Source: Patiria pectinifera
Taxonomy: Eukaryota; Echinodermata; Asteroidea; Valvatida; Asterinidae
Length of the DNA stretch: 64,000 nucleotides
Assembly: GCA_029964075.1 (NCBI GenBank)
Contig: CM057140.1
Coordinates: forward strand, 6,714,643-6,778,642
Reading direction: 5' to 3'
Below are positions 11,222 to 22,800 of this stretch, piece after piece. The position numbers and the translations under genes were made by a program. Positions within the stretch are counted from its first letter, which is position 1. Each line of letters opens with the position of its first letter. The notes beneath the pieces are model-generated. The model searched no databases, was not told the DNA's origin, and was given only the letters and a program-made list of their open reading frames with translations.

Positions 11222-11529
11222 AGCCTGTGACTTGACTTGAGACTGGAGGACTTGTGATTGACTCAATTAAAAGTCTGCTCCTCAACGTCAGCAAGGGTAG
11301 AAACCTTCACTGCTGGCCAAGTAAAGTTATCAGAGTGTAAATTTAGTCAAGTAGGGACATGCGGAAGCAAATACTGTATACTTAAAGTGCAATTGTTTTG
11401 CAGTTAACAAAAAAAAAAGAAAAACAAAAAACCCTCTTAGATGGCTGCCACGCAAAGAGTCTATTGTTATTGGTGTAGAGTTTCACCATATCAACATCTC
11501 CAAGGACAGACAGTAAAGAAATGACTCAA

Positions 11530-11770
11530 AAGTGGAAACGCTTGGAACGTTCCGCTGGGGAACATTCCCTGTTCCAATTGGGAACATGGTTGTACCCACT
11601 GGGAACAGCCCGGGAACGCCAGGCGATCCCGCGTGGGAACGTTGGTCTATGTGCGTGCATGCTTACTCAGAAACGGCCCGTTCCTGTTGGGAACATGCTG
11701 GGAACACAGCGCGTTCTCAATGGGAACGCAGAGTGTTTTTAAAGGAACGGAATGGGAATGCTCTGAATTT
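11530..11770. repeat. Cluster of GGGAAC/GTTCCC palindromic words
   Basis: Contains more than twelve GGGAAC or GGAAC(G/A) words and their complements (GGAACGTTCC, GTTCCAATTGGGAAC, GTTCCTGTTGGGAAC). The organisation is like the CCCAACTATAGTTGGG element at 634-1588, but with different words and no defined ends. All overlapping open frames are by-products of the repeat. Confidence 0.5.
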
Positions 11771-13480
11771 TTCAGACGTTCCTTTATTGCCGTATTGAAT
11801 TGGAGGTTGTGTGAATTGCTCATTACAATGTTGAGCTTTAGTCAATGTCAAGAGATTGGTTTGTCAATGTTGGGACTAGTTTTAACTCCTTACATATTAC
11901 AAAGTGTAGGTGCATATCAGTACAATATACCACCACATGCAGAATCTCAAATCATGTTCATAGACAAGGAAGGGTACAATAAGCTAATACAAATACATTT
12001 TCTATCATGAATTTATTATGTTATGGAACAGTGGACTAAATTTTGAAATTTTGCAAAGGAGTTGGGATATCATTCCTGAGAGGGATTGCCCACGGAACAA
12101 ATGGAGCTACATACACTGTTACATAATTAATATACAGTTATTTAAAATGCTTATGTGGGTACATGCATGATAACCTGCTTGTTTCCTTCAAATTATGTAA
12201 ATATGCCGTCCTTAATTTATATTGACTTTTAGAGAGTTCATCTTATTTTACTATAATTTAAGGAATCGTTGTGTGTCTGTATTTTGATTATCTCAAGAAC
12301 CGGGCACTGTATGAAGTTGACAATCGGCTATGTATTGCTCAGCTTTCAAGAATGTGTAGTTTGAGGTTGTTTGGAAGAGTGGTTCTCAAAGAAGCTGCAA
12401 TAAACATGATAAAATGCATTTCGGGACCTACCCCATACAAATGCATATATACAGACTACGCCATGCACTTCTGCACATTTTCAGCGGGCACTGCACTCCA
12501 TACCGCCACATTTGCCGGTCTACCGGAGGCCAAACAATTTGCCCGATCCAAACAGGCACGTTTTGAACGGGCACTGCACTAGGTAAATTCAATCATACAA
12601 AAATGTTCCAAGCATTTCTTTATTAAACAGTTTGTATGGACATTAAATTTTAGGAATATTTGAATTGGCTTTAAATTTGATTATTTTATTTAAAAAAAGT
12701 ACTTAGACATCTATATATGTGCAACCCTATCATCACAAGTATTATTCTTGTCAAAATTAATATTTCCCAATTTGCCACTTTGATATGTGATGTGTTGTGC
12801 ACTTAATATTGGTTTTTATAAAAGTGATTGTAAATTCAAAGAGGTTTATCAAGTTTTCCCAAAGTGCAAATCATGATTTAATAAAAGTTGAGAAAAAAAA
12901 TAAAATCATATCAGCATAATGTGCAATTTTTGTGACGTTTTGACATTTGTCATCTGCAATTTGGAACTTCCTGCTGCGTGAACACATTGTGTGCACAGAT
13001 GGCATGCTTACACTGTTAGTATGCGTCACTTCCCACAGAGTATGTGTATATGGCATTCAAGCCCATTTCAAGAGTATTTGTCTCTTTTTCACTGTTTCAC
13101 TGTTTATAATAAGGAGGTACGTGAGAATGGAGTCAATAATGTAAATGTATTAGGTGCAACGTATATTCATTTTTATTAAACTATAGAGTGCAATTTATAA
13201 TATATATGAGTTTAATATCAAAAATACAGTTTTCCTTTCAAAATGTAAGAAAAACAGATCTAAAATTACATCATGAAAATTGCACAATGAAATGTCGACA
13301 TCTTAATAAAATCAGAGATGAATATATCAGTTTTAAGAAAAGTAAAAAATTATCGCAAATTACATTTACGTTTTAACACGCACTGTAGGGAATATATAAA
13401 GAAAAACATGTAAATTGACATGATGTGCTGTCAACAAATAAAGTAAGTACTTTCATTGGGAAGAATTGGAAACATAAATT
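11771..13480. other. AT-rich intergenic sequence, nothing recognised
   Basis: No exon with family similarity could be found on either strand. GGGCACTGCACT-type words recur at about 12484 and 12570. Otherwise this is unremarkable AT-rich DNA leading into the transposase relic. Confidence 0.45.
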
Positions 13481-16330
13481 TTGAAAATTAAAATTGTTCA
13501 TCTTCCTTTCCTTTTTGGAAACAAAATATCAATGCACGAGGAAACTCTAGAAAACATATGCAGTGTGCCATTTTTGCTGAACATGGATGAGAGTACAAGT
13601 GTAAACCACAAGCGTGGTGTTGCTGTACTGGTGAGCTACATGTATGTCCATCCTGTGCAAGGAAAAGTTGTTGAACCTCTGAAGTCCTTTGAAGTGGTCA
13701 AGGTTGATGCTCTCACAATGTACATCTCACTGGTTGACCTGTTCGTGGAGTGTCAAATACGTGGAGCAACCTAGACTTGGTGCCATGTCGGTAATTGCAA
13801 TGCTAGTAGACTGGTATCACAGACTAAATGATGCTGACCACTGATGTTCAATTACCGACTTGGCGAATACGTTTCCAATTTTGTATGCAAAATATGGGAG
13901 TATTTTGAATCACTAACGAATTCTATGCGAGCACTCTAATTGGTTCAGAGGGAGATCGTTCTCATTACTTCAAGGGTTGAACTTTGTGTTGTGTAACATT
14001 ACAAAACATAGGGCATACACCACTACAATAAATCAAGTATATAACAATGACACATTTTATTTTTATACACAATTGACCAAGCTGAGTGAATTTGTCGTTA
14101 AAACATCACCAGATCTGCAAACTTGTCCTGACGTATTGAGAAGAACTCCCCATTTATTTATGGAATGAATGAGTCCTCTTTTGCATAGCGGTGCATGTTT
14201 GGATCCCACCACAAGAATGCACTGCATATGTATTGCGCTGCTTTCATAATAGAATAACGGTGTGCGAACATAATCGTTAAGTCGTTAGACATGTTGCAAC
14301 CACTGATCTCTATATAAAGACTGGATAGCTAATAAAGAGCCGCACAATGTACGAATTTGACTCCATATTGGTGAGACTGGCTGGTGATCTACAAAGGACA
14401 AGTTGCCGTTTTTATAGACAGCATGATTTCTCTTTTTGTTTGTCGCGGTTCACTTGACTTATATTTTGACCACCACCATGACCACCACCAACCAAGGTTA
14501 ACTAAAAACACTAAACAGGTCGTTACTTACTAAAAAACTAACAATAACACTTTTTTTTTTTTTGCCAATCACATCACGGAAATGTGTCTGTTTCCCTTTT
14601 AGAATATCAATATACGTATGTGACCAAAAATGCCAAACGTTGCTACAACGCACACGCGTATTCGCCGTTGATAGTACGCGTATTATCTGGCATGCGGCCA
14701 TCTTCGTGAGACCGGGCGGTGGTCAATATGCAAGAAACTCTTCTGTGTGTATGTTGTGCATGCATAGTCTTTATATACCAGCCGCTTATATGCAGTTCGA
14801 CTAAAGTTCATGGACAAAATACAATTATCTAACGACTTGTCATCAAGTCTATGGGTAACCTGGTATCCATTTTGATGGATTCGTGTGCTGTCATGCGGGG
14901 CTCAAAATCAGGCCTGGAAACAAGGATTAGACGAAAGAAAGCACCGCATCTTGTTGACATAGATGGCGATGTCTGTCATCATATCCGTTGAGAATTCTGC
15001 AAACCCTTTGATCAGTTTGTTACAAACATGTTCAAAGACATTCACAATGACTTCAAATGGTCATCTGATCTAGTGGACTACCTCTCTGAAATATGTGAAT
15101 TGCTGCATTTGAAATTCACAATGACTGCTACTGGTAGATCTGTCAGTCACTGTTGGCTGTCGGTGTATGATATTTCTATGAGCACTTTGAGGATCTGGGA
15201 TGCACTACAGGTGTTCTACTTTGGATTCCTTCCTGTAGATGACAGTTTGGCCTACATGAGCAACATAGAGGCAGTACTCACAAAGAGAGATGTGTCAGCA
15301 GACGCCAAAGCTAGAATTACAAAGATACACACCAGCCCTACTGCAAAGAAGAAGACCCCTGACAACAGATGGAACCAACCAAAAGAAGAGAATAACGGGC
15401 AAGGTCATCTATAAGGATAAGAGGACATATACTCATTATGAACTTCTACACTGCAGCACTTGAAGTATTTTTGAAGAAGTATGTCTGCCTCTTCCAAACA
15501 TCTACACCAATGGTGCACAAGCTCCATGATGAACAAAAGTCCACACTCCGGGAGTTATTGTCTTGCTACATTAGACCAGAACTCCTATGAAAATAGGTGA
15601 AAATGACAACCCGACAAAGCAATGCCTTCAGCAAGAAGAGATGTTTCTTGGTGCAGCCACAACGAGAATAATGAAATCAGCACTGCCAAAAGATTCCACT
15701 GTTGAAAAGTTTCTGAATGAAGCACAATTGCAAGATGCTTACATAAGATGTGGAGTATATCTCCAAAGGAACATGCCACTGAGCAACCCCCTCTTGCGAG
15801 CTCTTGCTCAGATCATGCCACAAACAGAAGGGAAAGACTTGATGATTGGTGGATAAAGGTTGTTGGTCAAACTGGATGATACAGTGTCCTAATAAAAGTT
15901 GTCATGTTTGCTCTCAGTATCTTCCACAGGCCTCATGTTGAGTCATCCTTTAATTTGATTGTGGTCAGGAGGATGAGGGGTGCTGCCAAAGCTTATAAGC
16001 ATTTAAGCTTGCAGAAGACAAGGCTGAAGCTGATGCCCAACATAAAATGCTTCGTCAGCAATGATCCCATCATCAGCAAACATGAAGAAATTGAACTTCA
16101 AAAAGAAAAATAGAAGATTGCAAGGGAGAAGCATGTAAACAAACAGAAGAAATTGGCAAGAACTCTTGCCTTGCAGAAGCTTTCATCCCAACATCAGAAG
16201 ACAAACAGAGCAAATTTAGTAAGGTTAGAAAACAAGTTCAAAATAACACGTAGGTGGTGCCTTCATGCAAAATTAATTGCTAAAAAAATTGAAGGGTAAC
16301 TGCTCAGGTATCACCTCAGATTGCATCTCG
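13481..16330 (+). pseudogene. Decayed hAT-like (DUF4371-type) transposase-derived gene
   Basis: Conceptual pieces follow the order expected for a large hAT-like transposase-derived family common in marine invertebrates. They are FLLNMDESTSVN (13568 on), LVSILMDSCAVMRGSKSG (14861 on), APHLVDIDGDVCHH (about 14950), EFCKPFDQFVTNMFKDIHND, SHCWLSVYD (about 15150), KKYVCLFQTSTPMVHKL (about 15480), EEMFLGAATTRIM (about 15635) and FHRPHVESSFN (about 15920). The frame is broken by stops (TGA near 14991 and 15588) and several frameshifts. A separate element, 13772-14852, splits it. This is a dead mobile-element gene with no evidence of host use. The family name is from recalled similarity. Confidence 0.72.
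13772..14852. mobile_element. ~1.08-kb TIR element inserted in the hAT-like relic
   Basis: The left end TAGACTTGGTGCCATGTCGG matches the complement of the right end (TAGACTTGATGACAAGTCG) at about 20 of 25 positions. The flanks are GAGCAACC (13764-13771) and GGGTAACC (14853-14860), an imperfect 8-bp duplication (6/8). Deleting the element with one flank copy joins TGGAGCAAC to CTGGTATCC, giving W-S-N-L-V-S, the expected transposase register. A subterminal hairpin (about 13783-13866) pairs GTCGGTAATTG with CAATTACCGAC. No coding region of its own is recognised. Confidence 0.75.
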
Positions 16331-16440
16331 GAGCACCTAGAATCTAACATTTTCGGGGCCCTTAAGCGGGCCCCGGACCCCACGTCGTAAGGGCTTCGCA
16401 CTACGCGCTCGCAGTAGTCCTCGGAGCACAAATGCCCACA
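16300..16440 (-). repeat. GGGCCC-palindrome interspersed repeat, copy 1
   Basis: On the minus strand it reads GGGGCCCGCTTAAGGGCCCC, then TTAGATTCTAGGTGCTC and a diverged GATCTGAGG block. Copies lie at 19085-19190 and 60850-60945 on the plus strand. Here it directly follows the coding remnant of the hAT-like relic and may be part of that element's 3' end. Confidence 0.65.
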
Positions 16441-17284
16441 TGTAATCATTTTCAGGCTTTTTGTGATTCTGTGTTCTCAGTTTTCCTGTCCCTGTCACAT
16501 GAACCTTGTGCTTTGTAATGCCACTCAACCATCATTAAGAATGACTTCAAACAAATCTTTTTGATTAGTTTTGCTATTCATAATCACTCTTGGAGGACGA
16601 ATTATGCATTAATGAGTGCATCAGAATTATAAAATCATTGAATTGTAAAATCATCAAATTTAATAAATCCTAGATGTCAGATGTTACAGGGACAGAAAAA
16701 AATATGTGTTGCAGTGAGCCTGACTGAAGAGCGGGCGCCCTGTTCAACCATCTTTGTTTATGTAGTTTACTCATCAGTTTCAATTAAAATAAAACCCAGT
16801 TTTTACAGTCCACAAGTAGTTCCCTACAGGAAAGTCTTGCTGAAGAAATCAAATAAATACACTGGCAAAATGCCCAATGTATGACAAGCAAGAGTTCTTC
16901 AGGGGTGTGATTTGTCTGGATTTTTCCGGATTTCCGGAATTTCTGTGAGACTATCTGGAATTTCTGTGACACTTTCCGGATTTTCAGTGTTTTTCAATAG
17001 GTAACGCAAAGACTACAATATTTTGTACGAGAGCAAGCGAAAGACTTATACAAGTTTAGGTGTATAGCGTGCGCTTTTGTTTTGTTACTCCCCCTGGAAA
17101 TGCGCCAGATGCATAGGTAGTAGTGCATGTAACGGAGGGGGTATCATTGTTAAACATAGGGACCCAGGACAGTGGTATGATCGTTGTGTGTACATGTACT
17201 GTACGTACATTCACTGTGTGTGGGGGGGGGGGTGTGTGTGTGTGTACACGTGTTGTCATTGTCAGAAGTATTTTGAGTATGTTC

Positions 17285-17729
17285 ATCAGGGATGAAGTGA
17301 TCAAGCAAAAGCACCTCAGTGAGATTGATCCTGCAAATACTTCTAATCATCTGCCGTTTCATCTCTTGCATGTTGGTGGGAGATGTCAAGCAATGCTCAT
17401 GAAGCAACCCCTTGGTGAGCAAGAACTTTGTTTCAGGCAAGACTGCCAGACATTTCTCATTGAATTGTGTTGCCAGTTGAAGAAGAGGTTTCCCTTTCAA
17501 GGCGACTCTGTATGTGTTGGGCATGCTATCATGTCTTGACCCTCTAGAGGCATTGTCTACCAACCGGGTCACTGACTTGCATCAGCAAATTAGCTGTGCA
17601 CTTTCCACATTTGGTACCTGAGGATGAACTTGAAGATCAGTGGGGAGGGGGGGGGGGCTTCTGTATGCTAACGATGCCACTGCTTGAATGAGTGATTCCC
17701 CCATAGAATTTTGGGATCAACTTCAGACT
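17285..17729 (+). pseudogene. Second hAT-like transposase relic, cut by the scaffold gap
   Basis: Plus-strand pieces LGEQELCFRQDCQTFLIELC and LKKRFPFQGDSV (about 17417-17515), followed after stops by EFWDQLQT (17706-17729), match the middle of the same family as 13481-16330. Stops and frameshifts are present, and the sequence runs straight into the N run at 17730. Upstream, 17218-17250 is a G/GT simple repeat. It is probably a truncated copy lying in the same orientation as the first. Confidence 0.55.
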
Positions 17730-18229
17730 NNNNNNNNNNNNNNNNNNNNNNNNNNNNNNNNNNNNNNNNNNNNNNNNNNNNNNNNNNNNNNNNNNNNNNN
17801 NNNNNNNNNNNNNNNNNNNNNNNNNNNNNNNNNNNNNNNNNNNNNNNNNNNNNNNNNNNNNNNNNNNNNNNNNNNNNNNNNNNNNNNNNNNNNNNNNNNN
17901 NNNNNNNNNNNNNNNNNNNNNNNNNNNNNNNNNNNNNNNNNNNNNNNNNNNNNNNNNNNNNNNNNNNNNNNNNNNNNNNNNNNNNNNNNNNNNNNNNNNN
18001 NNNNNNNNNNNNNNNNNNNNNNNNNNNNNNNNNNNNNNNNNNNNNNNNNNNNNNNNNNNNNNNNNNNNNNNNNNNNNNNNNNNNNNNNNNNNNNNNNNNN
18101 NNNNNNNNNNNNNNNNNNNNNNNNNNNNNNNNNNNNNNNNNNNNNNNNNNNNNNNNNNNNNNNNNNNNNNNNNNNNNNNNNNNNNNNNNNNNNNNNNNNN
18201 NNNNNNNNNNNNNNNNNNNNNNNNNNNNN
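17730..18229. other. Assembly gap (500 N)
   Basis: Exactly 500 N, so most likely a placeholder size. The hAT-like relic on its left and the PAN exon on its right are unrelated. Open frames spanning it are artefacts. Confidence 0.99.
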
Positions 18230-18553
18230 GTTGCTAATTTCCGAGCAGTATGTGTGCATCGTTTGAGAGGGCCTCGCCAACACTGCTTCGCTTCAAGCAA
18301 TAACACACAGTTTACTAACTGGTGTCTCATCGATCATGTCATCAGAGAGTTTGTTACTAAGACCGTCGCCAGCTGCACCTCTGCCTGTATCATGGATTCT
18401 GGATGCCGTTCCTTCAATTTCATCATCAACGAGCAAGGACAGAAACTGTGTCAACTCAACGATGCTACAACCTTCGATGATGTCTCCAAGTTTCAACATG
18501 TCAACGCTACTTGTACCTATTACTCTGAATACTTCACTGCCTGCATGATCTGA
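18230..18553 (+). CDS. Partial secreted-type protein, terminal exon with PAN/apple-like domain
   Basis: The open frame emerging from the gap ends at TGA 18551-18553. The segment NWCLIDHVIREFVTKTVASC, followed by TSAC-IMDSGCRSFNF and GQKLCQLND, has the spacing of the PAN/apple module (C-x3-C-x5-C-x-S-F-N, then C-x-L-N). That is an extracellular disulphide-bonded adhesion or binding fold found in many secreted invertebrate proteins. One further Cys (NATC) lies in an N-glycosylation sequon. A possible acceptor, CCGAGCAG at 18241-18248, would start the exon at 18249. All upstream exons are in or beyond the gap. The domain call is by cysteine pattern only, and the whole protein is not identified. 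Confidence 0.55.
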   Translation, partial: VANFRAVCVHRLRGPRQHCFASSNNTQFTNWCLIDHVIREFVTKTVASCTSACIMDSGCRSFNFIINEQGQKLCQLNDATTFDDVSKFQHVNATCTYYSEYFTACMI

Positions 18554-19080
18554 AACTAACAGTCATCGCAAAGCAAAAACATCTTCTAAAGAATAATGAC
18601 AGATTTCTTTAACCTGGTGATGAAGATTATTATCTTCATTTGAATACTGTTATCTCAGCTAATGAAGATAAACGATTTCTTTGCTCTGCATTCATTTTAA
18701 GGGCAAATTGATTGGAAAATAACAAAGTATTAAACAATGTTATAATCCGCATCTTTGATTTTCAAGAAAGAAACAAAAACTCACAATTATTTGCCGACCT
18801 GCCCATGTTGACAGGAGTCTGTGCGAGTGGACCTCAGCTTATGAACAGGGCCGGGACGTGGGCCTATCTGTGTCATGATCAACAACAATGAACAGACAGT
18901 GTCATTGATCGGACGCTTCATACATAAAGACAGTTTGTTGCTTGTATCGATACATTTTGACACTGGGAAATCCTAAATCTCAAGACAAACAATTCAAAAG
19001 GGACACTGTTGCTTTATTGAATGGAAATCCACTTTTTTGTTCGGGGCGCCAAAACATTGTGGCCACCAAAAACAGTGGGT
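18554..19080. other. Sequence after the PAN exon, nothing recognised
   Basis: Probably the 3' UTR of the PAN-bearing gene. No perfect AATAAA was seen close to the stop. ATTAAA-type words occur near 18729. No further exon is visible. Confidence 0.4.
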
Positions 19081-19084
19081 CCAA

Positions 19085-19190
19085 AAGTGTTGTACGGCGT
19101 GGGGTTCAGGGCCCGTTTAAGGGCCCTGTAAATGTTTTAGATTCTAGATGCTCTGTGACGCGATCTGAGGCAATTTATGACCACTTTAAC
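19085..19190 (+). repeat. GGGCCC-palindrome interspersed repeat, copy 2
   Basis: GGCGTGGGGTTCAGGGCCC, then TTTAAGGGCCC, TTAGATTCTAGATGCTCTG and GCGATCTGAGGCAATTTATG. It is the same module as at 16300 (inverted) and 60850 (same orientation). Confidence 0.7.
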
Positions 19191-20224
19191 CCATTTTTTT
19201 TTATAGGAACAGATTTTGGTGTGCGCAATGACTGCCTTTTTTTGCGGCGTCACTTAAAAATAAATAGGGTTCGTTTTGTATGGGGGGCATGGCCCCCTTT
19301 GCCCCGGATATGCCGTTGTGTCTCCAAGGATAAAACAACCAGCTCTTCTTTGAAGGCACATAGGATTTCCTGCGTTTTGTGCATGTTTGTCGTTTGAAGC
19401 GATAACAATGCTCAAGAATCCGATTAGGATGTATAATAAATTTCCCGTTTAAGATTTAGCTCAGTGGCTGCTATACATTCTTGAGAAACAGAGAAAATCA
19501 TTTGCATATTTTGAGGGTCTCTTAACTGGATTCCGTTGCTAATTGCAAATGTAAAAAGTGTGCCTGCGGGCTAACTACTTTAAAAACATCTTCAGTGATG
19601 TGATTTTTTTTTATCCATTCAGGCGGAATATTCACAGGGTATTTGGTACGAATCCTATCTTGAGCTAGGTTTTCTCTTTAAAGGCAACATGCAGTAGAAA
19701 TTCAGCTCATCTTGTTTTCATGCACATTACTATGTGTTGCAACAATACATACAAGATCTTAATACTTGTTTTCATTGGAAGTGACAAGAAGGTGGCAGTT
19801 TTTCAATTATTAGCAAATCCTTTCATCAATACATGCTGGCGCTATTTTGCTTTTGTCATACGAGACACTCCTTGTCAAAAGTGCATTTTGAACAGTACAA
19901 AAAATAGTCCTTCAAAGTCCTTTAAAGAAATATTGGCCACTACTATTTTCCAAACAAGCTATTTAACATGCATGATAAACCAGTAAAAAGTGGAACTTAC
20001 TCCAAGAAAATGAAGAAAAGTTCAATATTTGTACACAAAGCTATACTGTTCTGCCTTGAATGACATCACGCTTTGGCTCATGAATCATAGACATTTTCAT
20101 AAGCATAAAAACTAAAACGTTAAAATTTATCCCTTTTACTGCTACAAAGGAGGTGGAAAGTCATAGTTATATGGCAAGAAAGCTGTTTTAAGTGTATTTA
20201 AGTCATAAAAATCCTATAACCTGT

Positions 20225-21180
20225 TCCCTTTAATTCAGTAGGTTCGTTTCTGGGTATCTACTAATGTGTCTTTGGAATGTGACAGGGGAATGTATATACA
20301 ATTACAATTCTAAAAATAACTAAAATGTATGTATATTCAAAATGTTATGTACATAAGAAGAAAAATTCTTCAAATTCGAGATCACAGTTCGATCTGGATG
20401 ACATTTTAGCATTTACAATTTTTACCAGCAATACTTTGAAACCTGTCGTATTTTGACTTAAGCAAGGTTTTCTGTTTTATTCGGTACACCCTTTCTGTGT
20501 ATTTACTAATGCTCTATGTGCATTTATGTGACAGCGGGATGTATATAAAGTTATATTTTAAAAAGTGTGTATATTCAAAATTTGATCTATATAACAAAAC
20601 GTTTTCTGCAAATTTCAAGATCACATAGTTCACTTTGCACACAATTTGAGCATTTACGATTTTTCACCAGTTATATTTACTTTTAAATAGTCATTCAAAT
20701 ATTCTTAACAATGTATTATTCAGAACATTAAGTGAATGAGCTCTACTCATTTAAGCAGTGTTATAGAGTTTTAAAATTGGTCGGAAATGAGACTTTTTGC
20801 TTATGTGATTCGTACAGGACGAAAGACTACTCTTTGAAAAAAAACATTCGATATTTTAATTCTGGTTGAAGTTAGAAATCAGGGTCTTTGGTACCAGTCC
20901 TATCTTAACTTTTGGCAAGGTTTTCTCTTTTATTCGTGCATCCCTTTCTTGGTATTTGACTAATGCTCTCACGTGCCTTTTTAATATGACAGTGGGATGT
21001 ACATGTATACATACTCATAAAAAAACTAAAAGGTGTAGAATAATATTCAAAATTTGTTGTACATAAAAAAATATTCAAACTTCAAGATCACAGTTCACTC
21101 TTTGCACAAATTTTGAGCAGTTGCACTGATTCACTAGTTATACTCTAAAAATTCATTCAAATATTCTTTAAAAAAATATT
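20225..21180 (+). repeat. Three diverged copies of a ~200-bp repeat
   Basis: Blocks beginning at about 20225, 20455 and 20890 share an order of words: GGTTTTCTnTTTTATTCG, TATTTACTAATG, TGACAGnGGGATGTATAT, ATATTCAAAAT, TTCAAGATCACAGTTC, GAGCATTTACGATTTTT. Divergence is high. A possible start of another copy lies near 19640 (GGTATTTGGTACGAATCCTA). No coding potential. Confidence 0.6.
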
Positions 21181-21759
21181 AACTCTTCTCATTTTGTTTG
21201 AGACACGATTGAAGAGATTAGCGAGTTTTGAAATTTTGTTTTGAAATGCGTGGGACTTATTGCTGATGTGATTGCAATCGTAGAAGACAAAAAATTACTC
21301 TTTGAAAAATTATATATTTGTTCAATTGATTCTGGTTCAAATTATTATGAAAAATAGCTTTTTAATTCAAAGACAAATTGTTTTTGGTTGACTTATTTAA
21401 TCCACAAAATATTTTTGAAGCCAAGTCGAGTTTTCTTGTACAGTTTATAAATAGAATGTCAGATTCACAATGTACAATACAAACAATAGTTTCATGTAAA
21501 TGTAAAACAAAAAAATGAGGCTTTTGTTTACTTGAGATGATTTGGGGACTATTAGGAGATTATGTACATGTACATGTAGTCCTTTATAGTCATTTTATCT
21601 TGCAACTACCAACGCGTCTGGAGCAGTAGTAAAATAAATCTCCTCTGCGTTTAAATGAATAACTATATACGCTCTCCACATTTGTGAGGAAAAAAAAAAC
21701 ATTGAAGGAGCTGAACAAAGTAAACCCATTTCCATAATCGGAGCATATAGCTAATTTAA

Positions 21760-22283
21760 AGGGAATGTACAACATTTGCTTTTGCTGCACTTTTCAGAAA
21801 TAAATCGATTTGGAGAATTAGTACGTTATAGCAAATATTGTTAAACTGACTTGTTTCACGTTTTGGGCTTGTATATGCTGGAAAAACCAAGACAACAGAT
21901 CATGTTCTTGCAGTCTGGTTCCCTGACCCTACTTAAGATGAAACGGAGAAACGTAAAGACTTTGGGGAATTGTAAGGTCAAAGAATCAGTCTAGCATTAG
22001 CAGGCTTGTACCCCTTCACAAGTGTGTAATCTATTGCAAAGAAAATGCGGAATAACTAAATATGAAAAATTAGGAGCATTTTTTTTTTAAAGCCAGTTTT
22101 CTCCAACGCTGGTCAGCCGACCAGCGTTGGAAAAATACAGCTTTTCTTGAAAATGTCAGCACACCAGGAACCACCATTTTACAGGATGCTTTATAGACTG
22201 TCAATCCCTAGCAATTCAGCAAGGTATTTCGTGATAAAATGATCATTTCGTTTTTTGATGTTTGCAAATGTTGTATCTTCCCT
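21760..22283. mobile_element. TTAA-flanked MITE (524 bp), family A copy 1
   Basis: Starts AGGGAATGTACAACATTTGC after TTAA (21756-21759). Ends with its complement, GCAAATGTTGTATCTTCCCT, before TTAA (22284-22287). Near the right third it holds a 28-bp palindrome, CCAACGCTGGTCAG and its complement (about 22088-22115). A second copy is at 37608-38062 and a degraded one at about 33310-33600. Confidence 0.8.
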
Positions 22284-22589
22284 TTAAGCAATATGTATTG
22301 CATAACTGCAACAAAAAGTTTTTTTCTATTAGAGCATTTTGTTGGCCATGAATCTAAAAAAAAAAAAAAAAGGACAATGAATCTGAAAAAAATGGATGGA
22401 ATTAGCCGTGATCGCGGTACCGTGAATTCGGATGAAATTGGGCCCTAAGATTGCTTTATTTTGCAATGGAGCGCAGGCATCATTGGACTACTTTTAGGGT
22501 TGATTGTCTTCCATCCTTCCTACCTTACGAGTGCTGCCTTCATAATGGATGAAAATAAACGCACTGCTAGAAACACACCCATTCTCTTA

Positions 22590-22800
22590 GCAATAAGTGC
22601 TACTATGGGTTCTTTACGGTGCATTAAATTACACGTGACCTACGGTTTTACGTCCCATCCGAAGGACAAAGCAATAATGGTTAAGTATCTTGCTTAAGGA
22701 CACAAATGTCGAGACCGGGACTCAGTCGAACCCACACCCTGCTGATCAGAAACACCGATACGGAGCTTGAGTCGGTGATAACCGCTTGGCCATCATATGG
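22590..22800 (-). mobile_element. tRNA-derived SINE
   Basis: On the minus strand the head reads TGGCCAAGCGGTTATC (A-box-like, near 22792) and GTGGGTTCGACTGAGTC (B-box-like, near 22728). These are followed by GTGTCCTTAAGCAAGATAC and GGATGGGACGTAAAACCG, body words seen in many marine-animal SINEs. It does not fold as a true tRNA. The 3' end is uncertain. Confidence 0.6.

Noticed and set aside
11521..12010. Overlapping plus-strand open frames of 70-125 codons
   Set aside because: They are generated by the GGGAAC word cluster and the AT-rich sequence after it. No splice-consistent or family-like segment.
17711..18553. 280-codon open frame across the gap
   Set aside because: Most codons are N. 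Only the part after 18230 has support.
22088..22115. Rho-independent-terminator-like hairpin
   Set aside because: The palindrome is an internal feature of a MITE shared with 37608-38062. The genome is eukaryotic.
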